Notes under the pieces: model-generated | What the model was told of the DNA's origin: nothing | The model's database searches: none | Seen by the model: only the letters and a program-made list of their open reading frames with translations | From: Actinospica durhamensis | GTDB lineage: Bacteria; Actinomycetota; Actinomycetes; Streptomycetales; Catenulisporaceae | DNA: 47,482 nt | Reading direction: 5' to 3' | Assembly (NCBI RefSeq): GCF_018139695.1 | Contig: NZ_JAGSOG010000036.1 | Coordinates: 1 to 47,482 of the forward strand | Shown: piece by piece, positions 8,983 to 16,300 of the stretch | How the letters are laid out: every line of letters starts with the position of its first letter | Numbering within the stretch: position 1 is the first letter of the stretch | Translations under genes and position numbers: made by a program

Positions 8983-8999
8983 GCTGACTGTTCGTCAGC
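8983..8999. promoter_or_regulatory. Inverted repeat, candidate operator of the sugar transporter
   Basis: GCTGAC-TGTTC-GTCAGC is a perfect 6-base-arm inverted repeat just downstream of the predicted transcription start. A repressor bound here would block the operon. No LacI or GntR gene lies next to it, so the regulator, if any, is elsewhere. Confidence 0.4.
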
Positions 9000-9039
9000 T
9001 GTTCGCAGGCGCGTCACTTTCGCTGGCTTCACTTCAGGT

Positions 9040-10050
9040 GTGCCAGAGAGTCTCGCCCCGGCCGCCGGGGTATCCCAGAACCAGCCCTCGCCCGTCCGCC
9101 CGCGCACCGGCCCGCGCCTGGGCCGGCGGACCGGCCGGATCCCCGCCGGGGCCGGGCCGCGGGACCGGCGGGACTTCCGCGCCACGGCGTGGGGGTATCT
9201 GTTCGTGCTGCCGGCGCTGCTGGTGTTCGGGGTCTGGACGATCTTCCCGACCTTCTACACGTTCTACATCTCGCTCTGGCACTGGAACGAGTTCGACATC
9301 TCCCTGTCGAAGTACGTGGGGCTGGCCAACTACCGGCAGCTGTTCCAGCAGGGCGACCCCTCGTTCCTCGACGCCTTCGGGCACTCGCTCTACTTCACCG
9401 TGGGCATGGTCCTCGGCGGCACCGCGATCGCGCTGGGCTTCGCGCTGCTGGTGCAGCGCGGCGGGCGGCTGCTCGCACTGTCCCGGCTGGGGTTCTACCT
9501 GCCGCACGCCACCCCGCTGATCGCGAGCTCGCTGGTCTGGGGCATGATCTTCGACCCGCGGTTCGGGCTGCTCAACTACGGCCTGGACAAGCTGCACCTG
9601 CCCACCTCGCAGTGGCTCTACAGCCCGGGCTCGTCCATGCCCGCCGTGATCGTCTACAGCCTCTGGCACGAGGTCGGCTTCATCACCCTCGTGTTCATCG
9701 GCGGGCTCGCGGTCATCTCGGACGAGTACGGGGAGGCCGCGCGGGTGGACGGGTGCGGGCCGTGGCGGGAGTTCTGGTACATCACCTGGCCCCAGCTGCG
9801 GCCGGTGACCACCTTCGTGGTGCTGATCACCACGATCGGCTCGCTGCAGGCCTTCACCCAGTTCTACGAGCTGCGCGGGGCCGGGAACTCCACCGTCACG
9901 CTCAGCCTGCTGATCTTCCTCAACGCCGACGGCCAGTCGCCCACCCTGGGCTACGCCGCGGCCGCCGCGACGGTGCTGTTCGCCATCACGGTGCTCTTCT
10001 CACTCGTCCGACGGCGCACATCCGTCGGGGGCGGTGCGGTCGCCTCGTGA
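9040..10050 (+). CDS. Sugar ABC transporter permease, MalF/UgpA type
   Basis: This 336-residue inner-membrane protein is one half of the channel of a CUT1-type importer. After a 45-residue Arg/Pro-rich cytosolic tail, the first membrane segment is YLFVLPALLVFGVWTIF, and about six segments follow. The permease EAA loop is clear near residue 230 (EYGEAARVDGCGPW, followed by ITWPQLRP), which contacts the ATPase. The start is GTG. It is the first gene of the operon, ahead of the binding protein, whereas the binding protein usually leads. The substrate cannot be deduced beyond a likely carbohydrate or glycerol phosphate. Confidence 0.92.
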   Translation: MPESLAPAAGVSQNQPSPVRPRTGPRLGRRTGRIPAGAGPRDRRDFRATAWGYLFVLPALLVFGVWTIFPTFYTFYISLWHWNEFDISLSKYVGLANYRQLFQQGDPSFLDAFGHSLYFTVGMVLGGTAIALGFALLVQRGGRLLALSRLGFYLPHATPLIASSLVWGMIFDPRFGLLNYGLDKLHLPTSQWLYSPGSSMPAVIVYSLWHEVGFITLVFIGGLAVISDEYGEAARVDGCGPWREFWYITWPQLRPVTTFVVLITTIGSLQAFTQFYELRGAGNSTVTLSLLIFLNADGQSPTLGYAAAAATVLFAITVLFSLVRRRTSVGGGAVAS

Positions 10051-10145
10051 TCCGCCGCCGGCTCCACCCTGCGCGCAGTATCGCCGTCCGCAACGGGGCG
10101 ACGGCACCTGAACCCTCGATCTCTCAGAAGGAGAACGCGCCCACC

Positions 10146-11492
10146 ATGCGAATCAGAGCCACCATCGACGGAGCCCGGCCGCGCCGGGTCGCCGGGGCTG
10201 CCCTCATCACGGCGTTCGGCCTGGCGGTGTCCGCCTGCGCCGGCGGAGGATCCACCTCCACCGTGGCCTCGACCGTCTCGAGCACCCCGCTCTCGACCGT
10301 GACCGGGCCGGTCACCATCACCTTCCAGGAGGTGTACGGCAGCAAGTCCCAGCTGGCCACGCTCACCAAGGTGGTCGACGCGTTCGAGAAGGCGAACCCG
10401 TACATCACCGTCCAGCTCCAGGCCTCCTCGAACTACTCCGCGCTGTTCGAGAAGGAGAACGCCGAGGTCACCGCCGGCAACACGCCGACCATCGGGATGG
10501 CCTACGAGAGCTACGCGCAGACCTGGTCGGCCGCGCAGAAGATCGTGCCGATCAAGGACCTGGCCGGCACCAACAGCCCGTCCGAGTACTCCACCTTCTA
10601 CACCGGGGTGCAGAACGACCTGAAGCTGTCCGACGGCGATATCTGGATGTGGCCGCTGGGCAAGTCGCTGCAGCTGCAGGCGATCAACCAGACCCAGTTC
10701 ACCGCGGCCGGCATCACCGCGGCCCCGACCACCTGGGACCAGTGGGCCACCGACCTCGAGGCGGTGACCGCCAAGGAGAAGGCGGCCAACGCCAAGTACG
10801 CCGGCATCACCGTCTACCCGCAGGGCAGCGGCGAGACGCTGTTCGAGGAGATCGCGGCGACCGACGGCCAGCAGCTCTACGCCGCCGACGGCACCCCGCA
10901 GTTCACCTCGGCCGCCGCGGTCAAGGCGCTGAAGTTCCTGCAGACCGAGAAGTCCAAGGGCGCGATCGCGGTCGGCGGCTCGACCACCGACCTCTACCCC
11001 GGCGAGGACGCGCTGACCGGCGGCACCGGCGCCGAGGACATCACCTCCTCGGCCGGCGTCACCTACGAGGAGACGCCCAAGGGCGACACCCTCGAGTTCG
11101 CCGCGCTGCCGGGCGACTCGATGATGGCCGGGGCCAACCTGGTCGTCTACACCAGCGCGACCACCCAGCAGCGCGCCGCCGCCTGGGAGCTGCTGCAGTA
11201 CCTGGCCAGCGCCTCGGTGCAGGCCACCTGGTCCGAGGGCATCGGCTACTACCCGGTGACCTCGCAGGCGCTGACCGACATGGACGCGAGCTACCTGTCC
11301 GCGAACCCGTGGATCCAGCAGACCATCGGCAACCTGAACACGGCCTTCGTCGACCCGCCGTTCGGCTGGGCCACCGACTGCCAGACCGACCTCGAGACCG
11401 CCGTCTCCTCGGCGCTGAGCGGCTCCGACGCCGCCTCCGCCCTGCAGACCGCGCAGAGTGACTGCGCCTCCAAGAAGAGCGCAGAGAGCTGA
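10146..11492 (+). CDS. Sugar ABC transporter substrate-binding lipoprotein
   Basis: This 448-residue extracellular solute-binding protein (family 1) captures the substrate and delivers it to the two permeases. The signal peptide ends in a good lipobox, VSAC. A Ser/Thr linker precedes VTITFQEVYGSKSQLATLTK, the first beta strand and helix of the fold. Motifs such as FEKANPYITVQLQ and the long C-terminal helical part are typical of UgpB/MalE relatives. AGAAGGAG lies 12 bases before the ATG. The 95-base gap from the first permease contains a 6-base-pair hairpin (10083-10105) that could uncouple expression of the binding protein from the channel. Confidence 0.92.
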   Translation: MRIRATIDGARPRRVAGAALITAFGLAVSACAGGGSTSTVASTVSSTPLSTVTGPVTITFQEVYGSKSQLATLTKVVDAFEKANPYITVQLQASSNYSALFEKENAEVTAGNTPTIGMAYESYAQTWSAAQKIVPIKDLAGTNSPSEYSTFYTGVQNDLKLSDGDIWMWPLGKSLQLQAINQTQFTAAGITAAPTTWDQWATDLEAVTAKEKAANAKYAGITVYPQGSGETLFEEIAATDGQQLYAADGTPQFTSAAAVKALKFLQTEKSKGAIAVGGSTTDLYPGEDALTGGTGAEDITSSAGVTYEETPKGDTLEFAALPGDSMMAGANLVVYTSATTQQRAAAWELLQYLASASVQATWSEGIGYYPVTSQALTDMDASYLSANPWIQQTIGNLNTAFVDPPFGWATDCQTDLETAVSSALSGSDAASALQTAQSDCASKKSAES

Positions 11493-11494
11493 GG

Positions 11495-12403
11495 ATGACC
11501 CTCCCGCTCACCTCGCGCGCGTCGTCCCGGGGCCACAAGCTCCGGGGCGGCGCGCCGCGTCGCGGCTCCGGCGGACCCGTCGGGGCCTGGCGCGGCTGGA
11601 CCTGGACCCGCCGCCTGGTCGCGCTGCTGCTCGCGGCGGCGTTCCTGGTGCCGTTCTACTGGGTGTTCGTCATCTCGGTGCAGCCGGGCACGACGATCTC
11701 CAGCTGGCCGCTGAACCTGGTGCCGCAGTGGCACTGGGCGAACTACTCCCGCGCCTGGGACCTGGACACCTGGCCGCGCTACTTCGCCAACACGGTCTTC
11801 GTCGCGGCCTGCACGGTGGCGCTGTGCCTGGTCACCTCGGTGCTGGCCGGGTTCGCCTTCGGCGTGCTGCGCTTCCGCGGCAAGAAGGTGCTGATGGGGC
11901 TGATCCTGTCGGTGCTGATGGTGCCGACGGTCACGCTGATCGTGCCGGACTTCGTCATCGCGAACGAGCTGCACCTGCTCAACACCTACTGGGTCCAGAT
12001 CCTGCCGTTCGGCTCCAGCGTCTTCGGCATCTTCCTGGTGCGCCAGTTCTTCCTGACGATGCCTCAGGAGATCATGGATGCGGCCGCGGTGGACGGGGCC
12101 GGACGGCTGCGTATCCTGTGGCACATCGGCGTTCCCGCGGTGCGCCCGGCGCTGCTGCTGATCGGCATCAACGTCTTCGTGGCCTCCTGGAACTCCTTCC
12201 TGTGGCCGCAGGTCATGGTCACCGACCCGAGCAAGCAGCCGATCGAGGTGGGCCTGGCCTCGTTCACCACCGACAACGGCACGGACTGGTCCGCGATGAG
12301 CGCCGCCGTGTGCTTCACCACCCTTCCCATCATGCTGGTGTTCCTGCTGTTGCAACGGCAGTTCATCCGCGGCGCGATGACCGCCGCGGGCTCCGTGAAA
12401 TAG
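11495..12403 (+). CDS. Sugar ABC transporter permease, MalG/UgpE type
   Basis: This 302-residue protein is the second half of the importer channel. Six membrane segments are predicted, the first at about residues 42-62 (LVALLLAAAFLVPFYWVFVI). The EAA-type loop is present (EIMDAAAVDGAGRLR) and ends with the usual PAVRPALL. The ATG starts two bases after the binding-protein stop, with GAGG directly before it, so expression is tightly coupled. No ATPase gene follows. In streptomycetes many such importers share one ATPase, MsiK, encoded elsewhere, and the same is inferred here. Confidence 0.92.
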   Translation: MTLPLTSRASSRGHKLRGGAPRRGSGGPVGAWRGWTWTRRLVALLLAAAFLVPFYWVFVISVQPGTTISSWPLNLVPQWHWANYSRAWDLDTWPRYFANTVFVAACTVALCLVTSVLAGFAFGVLRFRGKKVLMGLILSVLMVPTVTLIVPDFVIANELHLLNTYWVQILPFGSSVFGIFLVRQFFLTMPQEIMDAAAVDGAGRLRILWHIGVPAVRPALLLIGINVFVASWNSFLWPQVMVTDPSKQPIEVGLASFTTDNGTDWSAMSAAVCFTTLPIMLVFLLLQRQFIRGAMTAAGSVK

Positions 12404-12435
12404 CGGCCGAACCCTAGGAAACGTGCACACCCCAG

Positions 12436-13182
12436 ATGAATACTCTGCTGCTCGTCGTCGACTTCGACGGCACCGTCTACCGCGGTGACGGACCGGTACG
12501 CGCCTACGCCGCCCGGATCGCCGCGACCCTGCCGCCCGAAGCGGCCGAACGCTACCTGGCCCTGTTCGCGTGCTATCTCGCCGAGGGCGTCGCCGCGGCC
12601 GAGGACCTCGCCGACCCCGCCGCCGCGGCCGCGCTGCGGGCGTCGGTGGACCACTGGGGCGCTGCGGCGGCGCTGGCCGAGGAGGTCTTCGGCGTGGCGC
12701 CGGACGCGGTGGCCGCGGCGTTCGCCGGGGCCCGGCAGGACATGCTCGACCCGGCCTGTGAGATCGAGGTCGTCACCCCGCTGCTCGAGACCCTGGCCGA
12801 GCTGCGCGGCGCCGCCCGCGTCGTGCTGGCCACCAACAGCCCGCACCCCGGGCTCGGCCCGCTGCTCGGCCGGCTCGGCGTGGCAGGGGCCTTCGACGCG
12901 GTGGTCGCGGACGCGGGCAAGCCGGCCGGTATGCGGGCCCTGCTGCGGCGCGAGCTCGGCGGGTACGCGGACGTCGAACCCTGGCGCGCCTTCTCCCTGG
13001 GCGACCACTACCGCAACGAGATCGCCCCGGCGGTTGAGATCGGTGCGGCGACGGGATACATTGATCGGTTCGGCCGAGCCGACGGCCCCGCGACGGCCAC
13101 TGCCCCCGTCGCCGAGCGGCTGTTGCCCGTGATCCACGCCTGGGCCGCCGATCCCGAGTCCACCGCCCGTCCGTCGGGCTGA
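12436..13182 (+). CDS. HAD-superfamily hydrolase
   Basis: This 248-residue protein is a predicted phosphatase. Motif I is VVDFDGTVYRG at residues 7-17, with the nucleophile and acid/base aspartates; motif II is LATNSPH near 133; the acidic loop is SLGDHYRNEI near 190. A helical cap domain lies between motifs I and II, giving a C1-type layout. The substrate is not predictable. It lies 32 bases after the MalG-type permease, but CCTAGGAA in the gap could supply its own -10 element. Its location after an importer suggests dephosphorylation of an imported or derived sugar phosphate, which is inference only. Confidence 0.85.
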   Translation: MNTLLLVVDFDGTVYRGDGPVRAYAARIAATLPPEAAERYLALFACYLAEGVAAAEDLADPAAAAALRASVDHWGAAAALAEEVFGVAPDAVAAAFAGARQDMLDPACEIEVVTPLLETLAELRGAARVVLATNSPHPGLGPLLGRLGVAGAFDAVVADAGKPAGMRALLRRELGGYADVEPWRAFSLGDHYRNEIAPAVEIGAATGYIDRFGRADGPATATAPVAERLLPVIHAWAADPESTARPSG

Positions 13183-13242
13183 TTCGGCCGGGTGCGTTGC
13201 GGGTGACCGGTCCACGAGCAAGCGAGTGAAGGAAGTAACGCA

Positions 13243-14520
13243 GTGTCGGCGAGCGTCGAGTTCTGGGGCGGAGTCGGTGTCATCGGCTCCAGCAAGGTAC
13301 TGATCAGGGACGGGGGGCACCGCGTCCTGCTGGATCTGGGCCTGGACATTCCGAAGGACGGCGACCTGTTCCGCGCCCCGGCCGCGCCGCGCCGGGGCCG
13401 GGAGCTGGCCGACCGGCTGCGGGTGGGCGCGGCCCCGGCGATCCCGGGCCTGTTCGACCCGGCCGCGCTGGCGCCGGGCGACGCGCTCGGCGAGTCGGCC
13501 GAGCCGACCGCGCTGTTCGTCACGCACCCGCACATCGACCACGTCGGCCTGGTCGGCTTCGTGCGGCCGGAGGTGGCGGTGCACGCCTCGGCCGCGACGG
13601 TCGCGCTGCTGGGCGCGCTGGAGCGGGCGGACGAGGGGCTGCCCGGGCCGCGGGTGTTCGACGGCGCGAGCGGCTGGCGGCCGGTCGGGCTCGGCGAGCC
13701 GGTGCGGGTGGGCCCGATGACGATCGAGCGCTTCGACGTGGACCACGACGTGCCCGGGGCCAGCGGCTACCGCGTCGTCACGAGCGACGGGGTGCTGGCG
13801 TTCACCGGCGACTTCCGCTTCCACGGCTACCACCCGGAGCGCTCCTGGGGCTTCGCCGAGGCGGTCGCCGGTGCCGACGTGCTGGTCACCGAGGGCACGA
13901 CGCTCAGCTGGGAGGAGTACCACCCGCTGCGCACCGAGGCCGACGTGAACGCCATGTTCGAGGCCGAGCTGGCCGGCAACCCGGACCTGGTGATGCTCTC
14001 GCTCTACCCGCGCGACTTCGACCGGGTGCGCGCCTTCACCGGGCTCGCCGCCGCGGCCGGGCGCCGGATCGTGTGGCCCGAGCGGATCGCGGCCTTCCTG
14101 ACCGAGGCCGGGTTCGCGGACGTCGTCTCGTTCGCCGAGGTCGGGCTCGCCGAGATCCACGCCGCGCCCGGGGCGTACGTGGTGCAACTCGACGCGGACG
14201 ACCTGCCCGGGATGCTGGACCTGCCCTTCGGCCCGGGCAGCGCCTTCGTGCACGCCAACGGCGAGCCGCTCGGGCCGTTCGAGCCGCGCTGGCAGCTGTT
14301 CGTGGACTGGCTGGCCAGGCTGGGCGTGCCGCTGCGCCGCATCGGCTGCTCCGGGCACGCCTACCAGGACGACCTGCACGAGTTCGTGCGCACCATCAAT
14401 CCCAAGGTGCTGATCCCGATTCACACGTTCAGCCCTTACCGGGTGCACCCGACCGGAAGCACCGCGCGACTGGTGGTGGACTACGCGCGGGCCTACGACT
14501 TCGCCGGAAGAGCACTGTGA
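13243..14520 (+). CDS. RNase J-like metallo-beta-lactamase fold hydrolase
   Basis: This 425-residue protein carries the metal-binding motif THPHIDHVG (about residues 88-96) and a second metal site at FTGDFRFHGY. The C-terminal part has SGHAYQDDLHEFVRTINPK followed by LIPIHTF, the layout seen in beta-CASP nucleases such as RNase J (RMMBL motif). The central region, with MLSLYPRDFDRVRAFTGLAA, fits a beta-CASP insert. A role in RNA or nucleic-acid processing is therefore likely, but unlike true RNase J (about 550 residues) it lacks the extra C-terminal domain. The GTG start has GAAGGAAG upstream. It lies 60 bases after the HAD gene. Confidence 0.82.
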   Translation: MSASVEFWGGVGVIGSSKVLIRDGGHRVLLDLGLDIPKDGDLFRAPAAPRRGRELADRLRVGAAPAIPGLFDPAALAPGDALGESAEPTALFVTHPHIDHVGLVGFVRPEVAVHASAATVALLGALERADEGLPGPRVFDGASGWRPVGLGEPVRVGPMTIERFDVDHDVPGASGYRVVTSDGVLAFTGDFRFHGYHPERSWGFAEAVAGADVLVTEGTTLSWEEYHPLRTEADVNAMFEAELAGNPDLVMLSLYPRDFDRVRAFTGLAAAAGRRIVWPERIAAFLTEAGFADVVSFAEVGLAEIHAAPGAYVVQLDADDLPGMLDLPFGPGSAFVHANGEPLGPFEPRWQLFVDWLARLGVPLRRIGCSGHAYQDDLHEFVRTINPKVLIPIHTFSPYRVHPTGSTARLVVDYARAYDFAGRAL

Positions 14521-14534
14521 CGGGTCCGAGGCGG

Positions 14535-14540
14535 TAGGCT
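14535..14540 (+). promoter_or_regulatory. -10 element of a leaderless promoter (small membrane protein)
   Basis: TAGGCT lies eight bases before GTG at 14549 and eleven before the in-frame ATG at 14552. Confidence 0.5.
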
Positions 14541-14548
14541 CGTCCACC

Positions 14549-14752
14549 GTGATGCTCTGGGTGATCGTCTTCTCGGTCCTGGCCTTCCTGGCCCTGGTCG
14601 CGATCGGCTGCTTCGCCTTCCGGGTCTGGCGCGAGGGGATGGCCCTGAGCCGCCAACTCGGCGCGAGCGCCAAGTCGCTCGGCGAACACGCCGCTCCGCT
14701 GACCGAGGCGCTCGAGCGGCTCGGGGCGCAATCTTCACCCGGTCACCGTTGA
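14549..14752 (+). CDS. Small single-pass membrane protein upstream of tatA
   Basis: This 67-residue protein has one N-terminal membrane segment (WVIVFSVLAFLALVAIGCFA) followed by an amphipathic, charged helix (FRVWREGMALSRQLGASAKS). It belongs to no family I can name. Such small proteins are common upstream of tatA in streptomycetes. The shape, a single membrane helix then an amphipathic helix, recalls TatA/TatB, but the FG-hinge motif is missing. Translation can start at GTG 14549 or ATG 14552. Its stop codon overlaps the TTGACA of the candidate tatA promoter. Confidence 0.7.
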   Translation: MMLWVIVFSVLAFLALVAIGCFAFRVWREGMALSRQLGASAKSLGEHAAPLTEALERLGAQSSPGHR

Positions 14753-14778
14753 CAAAGACTCCGGGTCGCCGGGAAAGT
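14749..14778 (+). promoter_or_regulatory. Candidate promoter of tatAC
   Basis: A perfect TTGACA at 14749-14754 is followed after 18 bases by GAAAGT at 14773-14778. TTGACA is rare in DNA this rich in GC. A leader of about 70 bases would precede tatA. Confidence 0.5.
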
Positions 14779-14856
14779 GAGAGCGCTGGAAGTGGAGAAC
14801 CAGGTCGGGCCGCCGTGCGGAGCCGTGGCCGCGAGTCGAGTGAGGAAGCGCAACCG

Positions 14857-15081
14857 ATGCTGCTGCGTACCGAGTCTCTCTTCCTGATCGTCGTGGTCGG
14901 CCTGCTGCTGTTCGGCTGGCGGCGGCTGCCCGGGGCGATGCGGGATCTGGGCCGCGCGCGCCGTATCCTCAAGTCCGAGGCGCAGGCCCTGCGTGACGAC
15001 GTGCCGCTGCCCAAGCGGCGCGTGGTCGAGGCCAGGCCCGAGGATGTTGTATCCCGACGCGACGGACAGGCAGGCACGTAA
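14857..15081 (+). CDS. tatA: Twin-arginine translocase subunit TatA
   Basis: This 74-residue protein forms the pore-like oligomer of the Tat system, which exports folded proteins. The short N-terminal membrane helix (ESLFLIVVVGLLLFGWRRLP) carries the FG hinge, followed by the amphipathic helix AMRDLGRARRILKSEAQAL and a short polar tail. The glutamate at residue 6 matches the polar position near the start of TatA/TatB helices. The frame is open upstream, but the ATG at 14857 follows GAGGAAG and places the helix correctly. The stop is one base before the tatC start. No separate tatB lies here, as is common for actinobacteria, where it is encoded elsewhere. Confidence 0.93.
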   Translation: MLLRTESLFLIVVVGLLLFGWRRLPGAMRDLGRARRILKSEAQALRDDVPLPKRRVVEARPEDVVSRRDGQAGT

Positions 15082-15082
15082 A

Positions 15083-15976
15083 GTGGCAGGCAAGGCTGGG
15101 CGCTCGGCGGACGACGCCACGCGGATGCCGCTCGTCGAGCACATCCGGGAACTGCGCAACCGCCTGATGAAGGCCGCCCTCGCGGTCCTGATCGGCGCGG
15201 TCATCGGGTTCATCTTCCGCGGCCAGATCCTGCACAGCCTCGAGGGCCCGGTCTGTAACATTCAGGGCCTGAGCGGAGTGGGCCAGAAGAACTCGCGGTG
15301 CCCGGACGGCGCGCTGGTCTTCAGCGGCGCCACCTCCCAGGTGAACCTCTCGTTCAAGATCGCCATGTACGTGGGCGTGGTGCTCGGCAGCCCGGTCTGG
15401 CTCTACCAGATCTGGGCCTTCCTCGCGCCGGGGCTGTACAAGAAGGAGAAGAAGTACAGCCTCGCGTTCATCTTGACGGCGGTGCCGCTGTTCCTGGCCG
15501 GCGTGGCGGTCTGCTACGAGCTGTTCCCGGTGATCATGCACGTGCTGCTCACCTTCCTGAACGGCGCCGGCGCCTCCACCATGCTCGACGCCAGCCAGTA
15601 CATGACCTTCATCCTGCAGATGATGACGGTCTTCGGCGTCTCCTTCGTGCTGCCGCTGGTGCTGGTGCTGTTCAACTTCATCGGCATCCTCAGCTCCAAG
15701 GCGATGCGCAAGCACTGGCGCGTGGTCGTGCTGGCCTGCTTCGTCTTCGGCGCGATCGCGGTGCCCACCGGCGACCCGTTCGGCATGAGCGCGCTGGCCC
15801 TGCCGCTGGTCGTGCTCTACTTCGCCGCGGTGGGCGTCTCCGAGGTCAACGACCGCCGCCGGGCCCGCCGCCGTGCGGCCATGCCGGGCGCGGGCCTGTC
15901 GCCGGATGAGGCCACCGACCTGGATCTGACCCCGGCTCCGATCGAGCGGGCCGAGTCCCTCGAGGACATCCTCTAG
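15083..15976 (+). CDS. tatC: Twin-arginine translocase subunit TatC
   Basis: This 297-residue integral membrane protein recognises the twin-arginine signal peptide. The signature MPLVEHIRELRNRL near residue 15 and the periplasmic/membrane block LYQIWAFLAPGLYKKEKKY near residue 103 are conserved, and six membrane segments can be counted. The C-terminal tail is charged (RRRAR then an acidic stretch). GTG at 15083 starts one base after tatA ends, implying coupling; ATG at 15125 is an alternative but would place the MPLVEH motif at the very first residue. A long hairpin after the gene ends the tatAC unit. Confidence 0.95.
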   Translation: MAGKAGRSADDATRMPLVEHIRELRNRLMKAALAVLIGAVIGFIFRGQILHSLEGPVCNIQGLSGVGQKNSRCPDGALVFSGATSQVNLSFKIAMYVGVVLGSPVWLYQIWAFLAPGLYKKEKKYSLAFILTAVPLFLAGVAVCYELFPVIMHVLLTFLNGAGASTMLDASQYMTFILQMMTVFGVSFVLPLVLVLFNFIGILSSKAMRKHWRVVVLACFVFGAIAVPTGDPFGMSALALPLVVLYFAAVGVSEVNDRRRARRRAAMPGAGLSPDEATDLDLTPAPIERAESLEDIL

Positions 15977-15992
15977 CGCTTGCCCCACCGCT

Positions 15993-16047
15993 CGGCCGCC
16001 ACCGGCGGCGGCATCCGGCCCCCGGCCGTCGCCGCCGGTAGCGGCCG
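15993..16047 (+). terminator. Hairpin terminator after tatC
   Basis: Eighteen-base arms at 15993-16010 and 16030-16047 pair at 17 positions around a 19-base loop. It begins 16 bases after the tatC stop. The rest of the 324-base gap up to helY (16048-16300) shows no convincing gene. Confidence 0.65.
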
Positions 16048-16270
16048 GATTTCCCGGCGTGTCCGCTGCTCCGTACGGGTGTGAGCGTGCACGCGGACGG
16101 GCATGTACTGAGAGCCGGTGGCGTCCGGCTCGGCCGTCGACGCCGCCGGACCAAACACGGTGCGGTCGAACGGTGACGGGGCGCGGGTGGCGGACCGGGT
16201 ACGCGGTGCGGTGGATCAGGGCCCGCAGCCCGGTCGCGGGCCGCCGGACGAGCGGGAAATCGATCTCCCC

Positions 16271-16293
16271 CTGTCGGACCCTTGCCCTAGGAT
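16271..16293 (+). promoter_or_regulatory. RecA-NDp-like promoter of helY
   Basis: CTGTCGGAC (16271-16279), exactly eight bases, then TAGGAT (16288-16293) resembles the mycobacterial RecA-NDp promoter (TTGTCRGTG-N8-TANNNT), which PafBC activates. Six of nine upstream positions match, including the core TGTCGG, and the spacing is exact. TAGGAT lies seven bases before ATG 16301, so the mRNA would be leaderless. Confidence 0.45.
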
Positions 16294-16300
16294 GAGGTGC

